Origin: Lachnospiraceae bacterium
Lineage (GTDB): Bacteria; Bacillota; Clostridia; Lachnospirales; Lachnospiraceae
Assembly (NCBI GenBank): GCA_017387565.1
Contig: JAFOEY010000037.1
Location: forward strand, 62,001 to 126,000
Direction of reading: 5' to 3'
Length of the DNA: 64,000 bases
The notes below the pieces were generated by a model that worked only from the letters and a program-made list of their open reading frames with translations, had not been told where the DNA came from and made no database searches. The position numbers and the translations under genes are program-made. This document shows, one piece after another, positions 1 to 8,076 of the stretch. Every line of letters begins with the position of its first letter. Within the stretch, counting starts at the first letter, position 1.

Positions 1-4
1 TTTT

Positions 5-75
5 TGTGGATAACGTGGATAACTTCGTGCATAAATCAATTATCCGCATAAATCAAGGTTTTTTCATGTGGATAA
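5..75. promoter_or_regulatory. Cluster of DnaA-box-like 9-mers
   Basis: Five 9-mers fit the DnaA box: TGTGGATAA at 5-13 and 67-75 (exact), CGTGGATAA at 14-22, CGTGCATAA at 26-34 and TTATCCGCA at 40-48 on the other strand. Such density is typical of an origin or a DnaA-controlled promoter. The minus-strand ribosomal operons suggest that forks enter from the right, which argues against a main origin at this edge. A DnaA-titration site or the edge of a DnaA-regulated promoter outside the window is as likely. From 76 to 270 I see no gene. Confidence 0.55.
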
Positions 76-270
76 CTTTCTGTCAAAATATTAGTCAAAT
101 CGTCTGACAACTCCATTTTCCTTTCTCTTTTTATGCAAATTGCACAAAACAGACAAATCTCGACGACCATCTGTGAATTATTTTGTATTTATGCAAACAC
201 ATTTCCTTTTCCTCATTACCCTATCAGATTTCCCTTTGGGAATTTATGTTCTCAGAATCGCATCGTCCAA

Positions 271-340
271 ACAGAAAATTATATATCTTTGTCGCCGACT
301 TTTACAAGGTTTTGTGCCTTTCTTAGCGGCATAAGCGAAC
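271..340 (+). repeat. Dispersed intergenic repeat R1, half copy
   Basis: This 70-bp stretch closely matches one arm of the palindrome at 3883-4116 and the copy at 57934-57996. Shared blocks are ATATATCTTT, GGCTTTTAC-like and TTAGCGGCATAAGCG. Only one arm is present here, followed directly by the terminator of the NlpC/P60 gene. It is not coding in any convincing frame. Confidence 0.7.
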
Positions 341-341
341 A

Positions 342-371
342 AAAAAGACCCTCGCGTTTGCGAAGGTCTTT
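342..371 (-). terminator. Intrinsic terminator of the NlpC/P60 gene
   Basis: AAAGACCTTCGC pairs with GCGAGGGTCTTT around a short loop and is followed by a T-run on the minus strand, 22 bases after the stop codon of the hydrolase gene. Confidence 0.85.
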
Positions 372-392
372 AATGTTTATTTATATTGATTA

Positions 393-1634
393 TTAGAAAA
401 TACGTCTTACAGATAATACCTGTCTGTATCCGGCATTGGATACTTTGATACCGGTTGCTGCTGTAGAAGCATGGACAATCTGTCCGCCACCGATATAGAT
501 ACCAACGTGACCTGAGTAACATACGATATCACCGGGCTGTGCATTGCCAAGGCCACCAACATCATAACCGCAACCTCTCTGTGCACCGGATGAATGAGGA
601 AGTCCTACTCCGAAATGAGCATATACACTCATAACAAAACCGGAACAGTCAGTACCATTTGTTAAGCTTGAACCACCATATACATAAGGATTACCTACAA
701 ACTGTAAAGCATAGCTTGCAACAGCAGAACCGGTACCGGAGCCACCACTGACAGATGCGGATGAGCCGGAGGATTTGCCGCCTGCGCTCTTAGCCGCAGC
801 TGCATTTGCTTTCTTTCTTGCAGCTTCCTCAGCGGCAAGACGAGCTTCTTCTTCTGCTTTGGATTCAGCTTTTACAAATTCAGTAGAAAGTGTAACATAC
901 TCTGAAGAAACATAGCCTTCACCTTCTTCGATGGATACCTTAACCCATCCTTCATCAACGCCTTCTTCTACAACTGTCAACTCATCTTCAATCGGAACCA
1001 TACCGATAACTGAAGATTCGGTAGAAGGCATCTCTCTTACATATAAAGTAGTTGTCGTAACAGTTGCAATTCGCTTACCCACTTCTTTGGCAAGTGCAAT
1101 CGCATCTGTACCGGTAACAACATATTCTGCTTTTACATATCCGCGGCAGTTACCGGATGCAATCTCATACCATCCATCTTTCTCTGAAAGATATGTACCA
1201 ACGGATTTATCATATAATTTTCCAACAATCTCTGCTTCTTCACTTGCATCGCTTCTGACATTGACATAGTCATTAACCTTTGCAATAACAAGGTTTGCAT
1301 ATTCCATATCGATATCATTCATGGAAACCGTTGTCTCTTCCGGTGTTTCTTCTACATATACAGTATCTTCTACCACTGCTTCTGCTTCAGTTCCAACTTC
1401 CTGCACGATATCTGAATGAATAGATGTAAATTTATCTGCGCTCACACCACCAACTGACATAACAACCGGTGTCGTAGCTGCAACAGTTGCTTCCTGATCC
1501 TTTATGCTGGTTGCTTCCAAAGCAGGTGAAGCACCGGCTGAAGGAAAAGCACTTGCATATACCGGAACCGTAGTCGTCATAACCACTGCTGCCGCACATA
1601 TTACAGAAAGAACTTTGCTATATTTTTTTAACAT
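393..1634 (-). CDS. Secreted SH3b-NlpC/P60 peptidoglycan endopeptidase
   Basis: Cell-wall hydrolase predicted to cut peptide stems of peptidoglycan outside the cell. Residues 1-28 form a signal peptide (KKYSK, hydrophobic core, AxA-type end). Two bacterial SH3 domains follow at about 115-175 and 190-250, each with the NVRS/YVRE and GWY/GWV signatures, and probably bind the wall. An Ala/Lys/Glu-rich helical stretch and a Ser/Gly linker lead to an NlpC/P60 domain at about 305-413. The catalytic Cys is in TDCSGF, the His in SGHVGIYIG and the third polar residue in IVHAS. At 413 residues it is a normal multi-domain family member. The ribosome site TTGGAGGC precedes the ATG. The direct repeats just upstream look like a WalR box, which fits a gene for wall turnover. 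Confidence 0.93.
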   Translation of the reverse strand: MLKKYSKVLSVICAAAVVMTTTVPVYASAFPSAGASPALEATSIKDQEATVAATTPVVMSVGGVSADKFTSIHSDIVQEVGTEAEAVVEDTVYVEETPEETTVSMNDIDMEYANLVIAKVNDYVNVRSDASEEAEIVGKLYDKSVGTYLSEKDGWYEIASGNCRGYVKAEYVVTGTDAIALAKEVGKRIATVTTTTLYVREMPSTESSVIGMVPIEDELTVVEEGVDEGWVKVSIEEGEGYVSSEYVTLSTEFVKAESKAEEEARLAAEEAARKKANAAAAKSAGGKSSGSSASVSGGSGTGSAVASYALQFVGNPYVYGGSSLTNGTDCSGFVMSVYAHFGVGLPHSSGAQRGCGYDVGGLGNAQPGDIVCYSGHVGIYIGGGQIVHASTAATGIKVSNAGYRQVLSVRRIF

Positions 1635-1661
1635 ATTGCCTCCAAAATTATTTTAAATTTT

Positions 1662-1697
1662 GTTACGATTTGTTACAAAATTGTTACATTCCTTACA
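1662..1697 (-). promoter_or_regulatory. WalR (YycF)-like direct-repeat box
   Basis: On the minus strand TGTAAC-N5-TGTAAC (1672-1688) fits the known WalR consensus TGTWAH-N5-TGTWAH exactly. Near half-sites flank it: CGTAAC at 1662-1667 and TGTAAG at 1692-1697. It lies 28-63 bases before the start of the NlpC/P60 gene, where an activator would sit, and WalRK homologues control wall hydrolases in low-GC Gram-positives. No WalRK gene is in the window. Confidence 0.5.
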
Positions 1698-1812
1698 TAG
1701 AATATCAAAACCGACTCTTTTTGTCAACTCTTCGGGGCAATTTAAATGGTTTTTTTCGTAAAAAAACGAAAGGGTGTCGATTTATCATATCTATAATGTT
1801 ATACTATGATGT

Positions 1813-1992
1813 TGGGGTCAAAAGGTATTTTGACCCCATGATACCAACGGATTGCTACGCACTTTGTGCTCTCGCAATCCTAAAACATTCAAAATCCGCC
1901 CTGATCGGGCTACTTTCTCATGTTTTGCGGGTCCCAAAGTCATACTTTTTCATGCGAGCATGAAAAGTATGAACTTTTGACCCTGGTATCAT
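1813..1992 (-). repeat. Intergenic element R2, full copy A
   Basis: A 155-bp unit (1838-1992) begins with ATGATACCA and ends with TGGTATCAT, so its tips are 9-bp inverted repeats. It is the reverse complement of the unit at 42621-42775, of the same length and about 90% identical by eye. Inside are hairpins at 1849-1880 (GGATTGC/GCAATCC) and about 1937-1970 (CATACTTTTTCATG and its complement). An extra hairpin at 1813-1838 (TGGGGTCAAAA/TTTTGACCCCA) is shared with the partial copies near 20.8 kb. The rest of 1698-2028 shows no gene. Confidence 0.85.
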
Positions 1993-2028
1993 ACTATATA
2001 TGAGTATTTTCAAAGGAGGATACACCAT

Positions 2029-2748
2029 ATGAAGCGCTGTGCATTCATTACCGGAGCAAGCCGAGGTATTGGAAAAGCGATTGCCATAGCTCTTGCTAAA
2101 GATGGATATGACCTTTATCTTGTCTGTAAAAACAGTAAAGACCAATTATTACAATTAAAGAAGGAATTGGAAAATCAATTTTGTGTTTCCGTAACCTGTC
2201 TGATTGGCGATGTTTCTTCCTTTTCTTTTATAGAAAGCTGTTTTTCAAAGATCAATCATCTGGATGTCCTTATAAACAATGCCGGAATATCTTACATTGG
2301 TCTTCTTTCCGAAATGTCACCGGATGAATGGGACCGCGTCATTTCCACGAATCTTTCTTCTGCTTTTTACACATCCAAATGCGCAATCCCAGTGATGTTA
2401 CAAAAGCACTGCGGTAAAATCATTAATATATCTTCTGTCTGGGGAAATGTCGGTGCATCGACCGAAGTTGCCTACTCCGCCTCAAAGGGCGGTCTGAACG
2501 CTTTTACGAAAGCGCTCGCAAAAGAATTAGCCCCCAGCAACATCCAGGTTAACGCAATTGCATGTGGAGTGATAGACACCGACATGAATTCATGTTTTAA
2601 TAAGGAAGAGATAGACTCTTTAATAGAAGAAATTCCTTCCGACCGCTTAGGCCGTACGGAAGAGGTCGCCCAAATGGTTTTAAGGCTTTTAGACAGCCCC
2701 GCCTATTTAACCGGGCAGGTTATTACGCTCGACGGTGGCTGGCAGTAA
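2029..2748 (+). CDS. Short-chain dehydrogenase/reductase (possible EF-P 5-aminopentanone reductase)
   Basis: A 239-residue SDR of classical length, cytoplasmic, predicted NADP(H)-dependent carbonyl reductase. Seen: the dinucleotide motif TGASRGIG (residues 9-16), NNAG in LINNAGIS, the catalytic triad as Ser in INISSVWG and YSASK (Tyr and Lys four residues apart), and the usual C-terminal LTGQVITLDGGW. The conserved sequence around SSVWG and KALAKELAPSNIQVNAIACG resembles Bacillus YmfI, the elongation factor P 5-aminopentanone reductase, more than FabG, but I cannot prove this without a search. AAAGGAGG lies seven bases before the ATG. It is followed by a DHH phosphoesterase in the same direction, 128 bases on. 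Confidence 0.85.
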   Translation: MKRCAFITGASRGIGKAIAIALAKDGYDLYLVCKNSKDQLLQLKKELENQFCVSVTCLIGDVSSFSFIESCFSKINHLDVLINNAGISYIGLLSEMSPDEWDRVISTNLSSAFYTSKCAIPVMLQKHCGKIINISSVWGNVGASTEVAYSASKGGLNAFTKALAKELAPSNIQVNAIACGVIDTDMNSCFNKEEIDSLIEEIPSDRLGRTEEVAQMVLRLLDSPAYLTGQVITLDGGWQ

Positions 2749-2772
2749 TATAACAGGAACTATTAATATGAT

Positions 2773-2808
2773 AAGCAGCCCGATTAAGGGCGGATTCGGA
2801 ACGTTTTA
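2773..2808 (+). repeat. R2 fragment
   Basis: GCAGCCCGATTAAGGGCGG and the bases after it match the internal part of element R2 (AGTAGCCCG-TCAGGGCGGATTT-AATGTTTT). The termini are absent. It lies between the SDR and DHH genes. Confidence 0.45.
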
Positions 2809-2876
2809 GACTTCTAATGTTTTAAAATTATAAATAAAAACTATAAATCAGAGATACGAGAAAGTGAGGATACTTC

Positions 2877-3878
2877 ATGGATTTCATTGACTATATCCAA
2901 AAATATAAGGGACAGCATATTTTTATTCAGACCCATAATTTCCCCGATCCGGATGCCTTAGGCAGTGCCTACGGCCTTGCCAGTCTGTTAGCGCATTATG
3001 ATATCCGGACAACCTTGTGCTATGACGGAAGAATCGATAAATTAAGCACACGTAAGATCATGGAAGAATTTAATATGGAAATCTTCTCAAAAGATCAATT
3101 AAAGGATATGAATGAAAATAGCCCCATTATTTTAGTGGACAGCCAGAAAAATTCAGGTAATGTAACAGATCTGATCGGAGATGAAGTTGCCTGTATTGAT
3201 CATCATCCAACCATTATTGATATTGACTATGAATATAAAGAAGTCCGCATCGTTGGTGCATGTTGTACACTGATTGCCGAATACTTCAAAAAATATCAGA
3301 TTACACCGGATGTCAAAACCGCAACAGCATTACTTTATGGATTAAAAATGGATACCAATAACTTTACCCGCGGTGTAACCGATTCCGATATTGCAATGTA
3401 TGCATATCTAAATCAATATTCCGATATGGTTTTACTCAACCGTGTATCCTACAACACTCTGGAATTCTCTGATTTATCCGCATACGGAGCCGTATTTGAA
3501 ACCATTCAGGTTTTTGACCGGATTGGAATTGCCCATATTCCTTTTTCCTGCCCGGATGCACTGATTGCCATGACTTCCGATTTTATTCTGGCTTTGGAAA
3601 ATGTTGATTTTGTCATCATATATGCCAAAAGAGACAATGACTGGAAATTCTCAGTGCGAAGTGAGACACCTGCCATGGATGCCGGCGAAATTATACATGA
3701 AGCTCTTTTGGGAATTGGAAATGGCGGCGGACATGCCGCTATGGCCGGTGGCATGATTGCCAAAGAAAATCTTTATCTTTTAGGTCCTAAGCCGGATAAT
3801 AATCTTTGTGAATTATTTTTAAGTACTATAAAAAGATTAAGTGAAGAAACGGAAAAATCTGAAGAAGCGGAAGATTAA
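2877..3878 (+). CDS. DHH-DHHA1 family phosphoesterase (NrnA-like)
   Basis: 333-residue cytoplasmic phosphoesterase of the RecJ/NrnA superfamily. Such enzymes degrade nanoRNA or linear dinucleotides, or dephosphorylate pAp, with Mn2+. The N-terminal DHH domain has the metal ligands in FPDPDALGSA (about residues 22-31), VDSQ and CIDHHP. The C-terminal DHHA1 domain carries GIGNGGGHAAMAGG at about 280-293, which binds the substrate phosphate. The Glu-rich tail is not conserved in the family. Substrate cannot be told from sequence, and cyclic-dinucleotide intermediates are also possible. A long palindrome starts five bases after the stop codon and lies between this gene and the convergent wall-hydrolase gene. 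Confidence 0.88.
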   Translation: MDFIDYIQKYKGQHIFIQTHNFPDPDALGSAYGLASLLAHYDIRTTLCYDGRIDKLSTRKIMEEFNMEIFSKDQLKDMNENSPIILVDSQKNSGNVTDLIGDEVACIDHHPTIIDIDYEYKEVRIVGACCTLIAEYFKKYQITPDVKTATALLYGLKMDTNNFTRGVTDSDIAMYAYLNQYSDMVLLNRVSYNTLEFSDLSAYGAVFETIQVFDRIGIAHIPFSCPDALIAMTSDFILALENVDFVIIYAKRDNDWKFSVRSETPAMDAGEIIHEALLGIGNGGGHAAMAGGMIAKENLYLLGPKPDNNLCELFLSTIKRLSEETEKSEEAED

Positions 3879-3882
3879 GATG

Positions 3883-4116
3883 CAAGTCGGCCGCACAGAA
3901 AATAATATATCTTTACCCGCCGGCTTTTACGAGGTTTTGTGTCTTTCTTAGCGGCATGGCGAACAAAATTGATGCCCGGTTTCAACTGTTTGAAGACGAA
4001 GTCTGAGTTTTGAAACCGGGCATTGAATTGTATATTTTGTGAGCATGCCGCTTAGAAAGACTAAAAACCGAAGTACGAGGCGGTAAAGATATATTATTTT
4101 CTGTGCGGCCGACTTG
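3883..4116. repeat. 234-bp perfect-ended palindrome (R1 family)
   Basis: The outer 35 bases (3883-3917) are exactly the reverse complement of 4082-4116. The pairing continues with some mismatches through TTTCTTAGCGGCATG and CATGCCGCTTAGAAA. Within the loop is a second hairpin (ATGCCCGGTTTCAA / TTGAAACCGGGCAT) with a third small one at its tip (AGAC/GTCT). The arm is a copy of the R1 repeat found singly at 271-340 and 57934-57996. Set between two convergent genes, it could stop transcription from both sides. Confidence 0.9.
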
Positions 4117-4143
4117 TATGAAAATTTGAAATTTAAAGCATTT

Positions 4144-6240
4144 TCATTCTACGAAATAATCCAGATCCACATTTCCCGATATTCCACTTACACTTCCGGT
4201 ATTGGAGTACTGCCACATCTGATATGTACCACGATAAGCAGGGGTATCTTTACTTTGATAGTCAGCGACCCATATTTTAATATTTGATAGGCGGGATGTA
4301 TCGATGGTCTTTTGGGAATCTGCTTCTACATCATAATAAACCATTGCATCATATCCTGCAGATTGAATTTCATTACAAAATGCAATCGCCAGATCCGTGC
4401 GCTGCGCGGTATTCAAGAAATTGGAGCGCTTCTCTCTTTGATTACTGTATTCTAAATCATAAGCTACCGGAAGGGATAAATCCGCATTCTGCAGTTTATC
4501 AATCACAAAACGTGCCTCCTCTTTAGCTTCATTCACATCTACGGCTTCCGAATGGAAATACACCCCCACTTTTAAACCTGCATTCTTTGCATTCTGCAGA
4601 TTTTGCCAAAAGTAGTCATCCGTATTCAGACTCCCTGCACTTCCATACCCCCGAAAGCCTAATCGGATCATGGCTCCCCGGACACCCGATGCAGCGACTT
4701 TTTTCCAATCGATATTTCCCTGATATGCAGATACATCAATCATTGGTATTGGCGAAATCTGTTCGGTTTTATTATCTGTTTCTTTATCTGTTTTAGCAAC
4801 TATTTTATTTGATGCATCTGTTTTATCCGATATATCCGTTTTAGCAGTTGTACTTTCTAACTCTTTGGAAACATCCTGCCATTTCAATTTGGCAGCTACA
4901 ATTCGTATTACCGCTTCGTCGATACGCTCCTTAGGAATGGTTCCATCCTCTACTGCCGCAATAACCCCTGTGACTGCCTCATGAAAATCAGCCGGCATCA
5001 ACAACAAATCAACTCCTGCCAAAACAGCGTATACAGCTGCTTCAGAAGAAGAATAGTTTTGTACAATCGCCCCCATGTTAAGGGCATCGGTAATAATCAG
5101 TCCGTCATAACCTAAATCATTTCGAAGAATCTGGGTTATCATTTTTTCGGATAGAGAAGCCGGCGTTTCATCCCCTGTTACATCAGGAAGTGAAATATGC
5201 CCGACCATAACGGCATCTGCACCAAAACCTTGTGCCTTTTGAAAGGGTACCCACTCTGCCTCCATGAATTGCTCATATGTCTTATCCGAATAAGCAAAAC
5301 CCTCATGTGTATCCTGTTTAACAGCTCCATGACCCGGGAAATGTTTGAATGTACTAAAGATACCATACTCGTGTAAACCATCCGAAACAGCCCCCGCAAA
5401 ACTTGCCACCAGTTGCGGATTATCACCAAACGATCTGGCACCGATGGCATCATCGCCTCCATTGGTAAGTACATCCGCATCAGGCGCAAAATCAAAATTA
5501 AATCCCAAATCTTTCAAATAGGATCCAATATAGGCCCCGGCTTCATATGCACGTTGCGAATCGGTTATATCCTGCATATCTCCAACATTTTTTACTCCAA
5601 AAGATGGATTGTTAGCAATACGTGTTACCTTTCCGCCTTCTTCATCCACACATAAAAACAACGGCACTTCCTGTGTTTTAAGGGCATATTCCTGAGTCTT
5701 CGAAAGCATCGTCCGGGTTTGAGCAGCATCAACCAGATTTTTTGCAAAATAAACCAGTCCTCCTACCGGATACTGTTCCAATGCTTTTTCTGTGGTCTGT
5801 CCTGCCGCGGTTACGGAATCAACATCCGTCAATGCCTCCGGTGTAATGATAAATAACTGATACACCTTTTCTTCCAACGTCATCCGGCTAACCATCTCTT
5901 CTGCCTGCAAAATATATGTTTCCATCGCATCCGATTCTTTGGTCTCTGTATCCTCAGGTTCGGTTTCCAAATCGTTCTCAAGCTGTGCAGTCTCTGTGTC
6001 GGTTGCTTTGTTTTCTTCTTCAAAATCGTTTTCGTCGGTCGTTTCTTCCATACTTTTTTCTCCGGATGGCTCTTCCACAGCCATTTCTCCGGTCTGTTCT
6101 TCTTTATCGGCATTCTTATTCCGACTCACGGCTTTTATCCCCAGCGCGCACAAGAAAACAACTGCCAAAACCAGAAGTAAGGCAGCTGCTGTATAGAGAA
6201 ATCTTTCCAATTGATGTTTACGTCGTTTATTCATGAACAT
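4144..6240 (-). CDS. Membrane-anchored GH3 (NagZ-like) + GH25 (lysozyme-like) wall hydrolase
   Basis: A 698-residue surface enzyme with two glycosidase domains. Residues 13-36 form one membrane anchor or uncleaved signal. About 40-105 is an acidic Glu/Thr linker. At about 110-450 lies a GH3 N-terminal domain of the beta-N-acetylhexosaminidase type: CVDEEGGKVTRI, the NagZ signature KHFPGHG with the dyad His/Asp region (GHGAVKQDTH), and the nucleophile Asp in ITDALNMGA. After a Thr/Asp/Lys linker, residues about 495-698 form a GH25 muramidase domain: IDVSAYQGNIDW at its start, catalytic acids in AYDLEYSN, and YQMWQYSNTG near the end. Together the domains would cut both glycan bonds of peptidoglycan from outside. 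NagZ is usually cytoplasmic and stand-alone, so the fusion is notable. Confidence 0.92.
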   Translation of the reverse strand: MFMNKRRKHQLERFLYTAAALLLVLAVVFLCALGIKAVSRNKNADKEEQTGEMAVEEPSGEKSMEETTDENDFEEENKATDTETAQLENDLETEPEDTETKESDAMETYILQAEEMVSRMTLEEKVYQLFIITPEALTDVDSVTAAGQTTEKALEQYPVGGLVYFAKNLVDAAQTRTMLSKTQEYALKTQEVPLFLCVDEEGGKVTRIANNPSFGVKNVGDMQDITDSQRAYEAGAYIGSYLKDLGFNFDFAPDADVLTNGGDDAIGARSFGDNPQLVASFAGAVSDGLHEYGIFSTFKHFPGHGAVKQDTHEGFAYSDKTYEQFMEAEWVPFQKAQGFGADAVMVGHISLPDVTGDETPASLSEKMITQILRNDLGYDGLIITDALNMGAIVQNYSSSEAAVYAVLAGVDLLLMPADFHEAVTGVIAAVEDGTIPKERIDEAVIRIVAAKLKWQDVSKELESTTAKTDISDKTDASNKIVAKTDKETDNKTEQISPIPMIDVSAYQGNIDWKKVAASGVRGAMIRLGFRGYGSAGSLNTDDYFWQNLQNAKNAGLKVGVYFHSEAVDVNEAKEEARFVIDKLQNADLSLPVAYDLEYSNQREKRSNFLNTAQRTDLAIAFCNEIQSAGYDAMVYYDVEADSQKTIDTSRLSNIKIWVADYQSKDTPAYRGTYQMWQYSNTGSVSGISGNVDLDYFVE

Positions 6241-6290
6241 TCATCTCCTGCCATTGCTTTTTTATTAGCATGCGCATTTTTTCTCTTTTT

Positions 6291-7430
6291 CTATTCACAA
6301 CAGGATTCTTTCTTTGAATCGGTGTTCTGTAGCAACCAGGCGCGATAGTCTTCCCGGATTTCCTGAATTGGCACCAGGATGCCGTCACGCTTTACGAACC
6401 ATACTAAAAATCCGTTCAGCCTTTTGGCTTTTACACCTTTTACCTTTGCCGCACAACTGTGCATATCTGTAATCTTCCCTTTATAAAGAAGTTTTCCGTC
6501 CGCCTGAAGGATACCGCCTTTTGTTCCATCCTGCAAATAGAACATCTCCGCTTCAAAAAAGAAGCCGTTTTGTATCATCTCCGGCATCCTGACTGATAAG
6601 GGCTTTTTGTCAAAAGTAGCATTGGCAATATCCGAATCTTCAAACACTTCGCGTTCAATTCTCTGTTTACCGTACTCGTAATATTTGGGATCACGCTCAA
6701 TCATACAATAGTTTCGTCCCAGCCTTTTTGCAATGGCTCCCGTAGTCATGGTTCCGCCAAACGGGTCCAATACCATATCTCCCACATTGGAAGATATCGC
6801 AATAATACGGTATAGCAGTTCTTCCGGCTTTTGTGTTGTATGAAGCTTTTCGCCCTGTTCATTTTTTAGTCGCTCGTTGCCGGAGCAGACTGCAATTTTC
6901 CAAACCGATCCCAATTGCTTGCGAATTCCCTTTTCATAATCAGCTTCATCCACCGTATCCAGATTCAGCTCTTTCGCTGTTTTGTAGTGAAAAGTATATT
7001 TGGATTTTTTGCTTTTTGTAGCCCAGATTAATGTCTCATGACTGTTATTTAACCTTGTTCCCTTAAAATTCGGCGTCGGATTTTTTTTATGCCATACAAT
7101 ATCATTAATCAGCCAGTATCCGATTTCCTGCATAATGGCGCCAATGGTATAGATACACTGCATCCCACCGATTACCCAGATGGAGCCGTCTGGCTTTAAA
7201 ATCCGATAACATTCACGAAGCCAGTCTCTGGTGAATGCTTCATAATCTTCCAGACTTTCAAACTGATCCCATGCGTCCATACAACCGTCAAAATCCGTTC
7301 CCTCTACACGCTTTAAGACTCCTTCCACTCTCATCCAGTAGGGAGGATCGGCAAAAATCAGATCAATGCTGTTTTCCTCAAGCTTTTTCATCTCCTCTAT
7401 CGAATTGCCATTGATAATCATACTTTCCAT
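6291..7430 (-). CDS. CcrM/HinfI-like DNA adenine N6-methyltransferase
   Basis: 379-residue beta-class DNA methyltransferase. Motif IV is ADPPYW at residues 27-32. The block NDIVWHKKNPTPNF, then NNSHETLIWA, then HTTQKPEELL, and motif I as LDPFGGTMTTGA follow in the order seen in CcrM and M.HinfI, which methylate GANTC. A C-terminal RAMA-like domain (about 295-375, GGILQADGKLL and NGFLVWF) is also shared with that family. Motif I is unusual, GGTMTTG instead of the common FGTGTTG. GANTC specificity is inferred from family resemblance only. No cognate endonuclease is adjacent, although a PD-(D/E)XK-like DUF3883 protein lies 0.8 kb upstream, beyond a broken pilin gene, so it may be a solitary, regulatory methylase. 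Confidence 0.9.
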   Translation of the reverse strand: MESMIINGNSIEEMKKLEENSIDLIFADPPYWMRVEGVLKRVEGTDFDGCMDAWDQFESLEDYEAFTRDWLRECYRILKPDGSIWVIGGMQCIYTIGAIMQEIGYWLINDIVWHKKNPTPNFKGTRLNNSHETLIWATKSKKSKYTFHYKTAKELNLDTVDEADYEKGIRKQLGSVWKIAVCSGNERLKNEQGEKLHTTQKPEELLYRIIAISSNVGDMVLDPFGGTMTTGAIAKRLGRNYCMIERDPKYYEYGKQRIEREVFEDSDIANATFDKKPLSVRMPEMIQNGFFFEAEMFYLQDGTKGGILQADGKLLYKGKITDMHSCAAKVKGVKAKRLNGFLVWFVKRDGILVPIQEIREDYRAWLLQNTDSKKESCCE

Positions 7431-7473
7431 TCCATTAACCTACTCTTGCTTTTGTCCATTTTTCTGAAGATAT

Positions 7474-8076
7474 TTATTTCACACCCAGATATCCCTTTAA
7501 CTCGTTCCAGTTTGCAGACATATTTGTTCTTGGTGCGTCAATAAAATAAAACTGCAGTTTGATTGGCTCTCCGTTTACGACAAATGTATTGGCTCCCGAA
7601 GCCTTCCATGGATACTCCTATACCCATGTAGAACCATTGAAAAAGATAGGATCTTTTTTCTTATCCGGCCAGTATGCCACAAAATATATCGTATAGGCTT
7701 TATGCAAATCCGTATCCTTAAATGTACTGTAATCACCCATTCCAACAATCAGCATATAAGGATCAACATCCGCCGTTTCCAATATCTTTTTTGCCTCCGG
7801 CTTGCCCAGCCAGGAAACATCCCCATATGGATTCCCACCAACCAGACTGTCATCATTGATTCCCACCACCGAATCATGCGCATACAAATCTGTCAATTCC
7901 GTCTGTGTTGCCGTCATGCAGTTTTTGGCTTCCAAAATATATTGATCCTTTTTTGCCCTGTCAATGTATCCTAAAAGCTGTGGTACAAGAATGGCAGCAA
8001 GAATTGCCAGTATCACAAGTACAACAATCAATTCTACCAATGTAAAACCTCTTTGATTCATCTTTTTTCTTTTCAT
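7474..8076 (-). pseudogene. Type IV pilin-like protein interrupted by an in-frame TAG
   Basis: The first 152 codons encode a pseudopilin: basic leader KRKKMNQRG, prepilin peptidase site G-FTLVE, then a hydrophobic helix with the conserved Glu5, and a soluble domain. A TAG at 7618-7620 ends it, but the same frame stays open for 47 more sensible codons (EYPWKASGANTF... LKGYLGVK) to TAA at 7474. The extension looks like the natural C-terminus of a 200-residue pilin. Either one point mutation made a pseudogene or the TAG is read through. No other pilus gene is nearby. The shorter product (7618-8076) could still be made. Confidence 0.8.

Noticed and set aside
1-80. Chromosomal origin at the left edge
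   Set aside because: Ribosomal operons run toward this edge, opposite to what is expected next to oriC; kept only as a DnaA-box cluster.
1918-2145. Minus-strand frame over the start of the SDR gene
   Set aside because: Overlaps a clear SDR N-terminus and repeat R2; no family features.
7618-7620. Pyrrolysine codon in the pilin-like gene
   Set aside because: No supporting gene or second in-frame TAG in the window; mutation is simpler.
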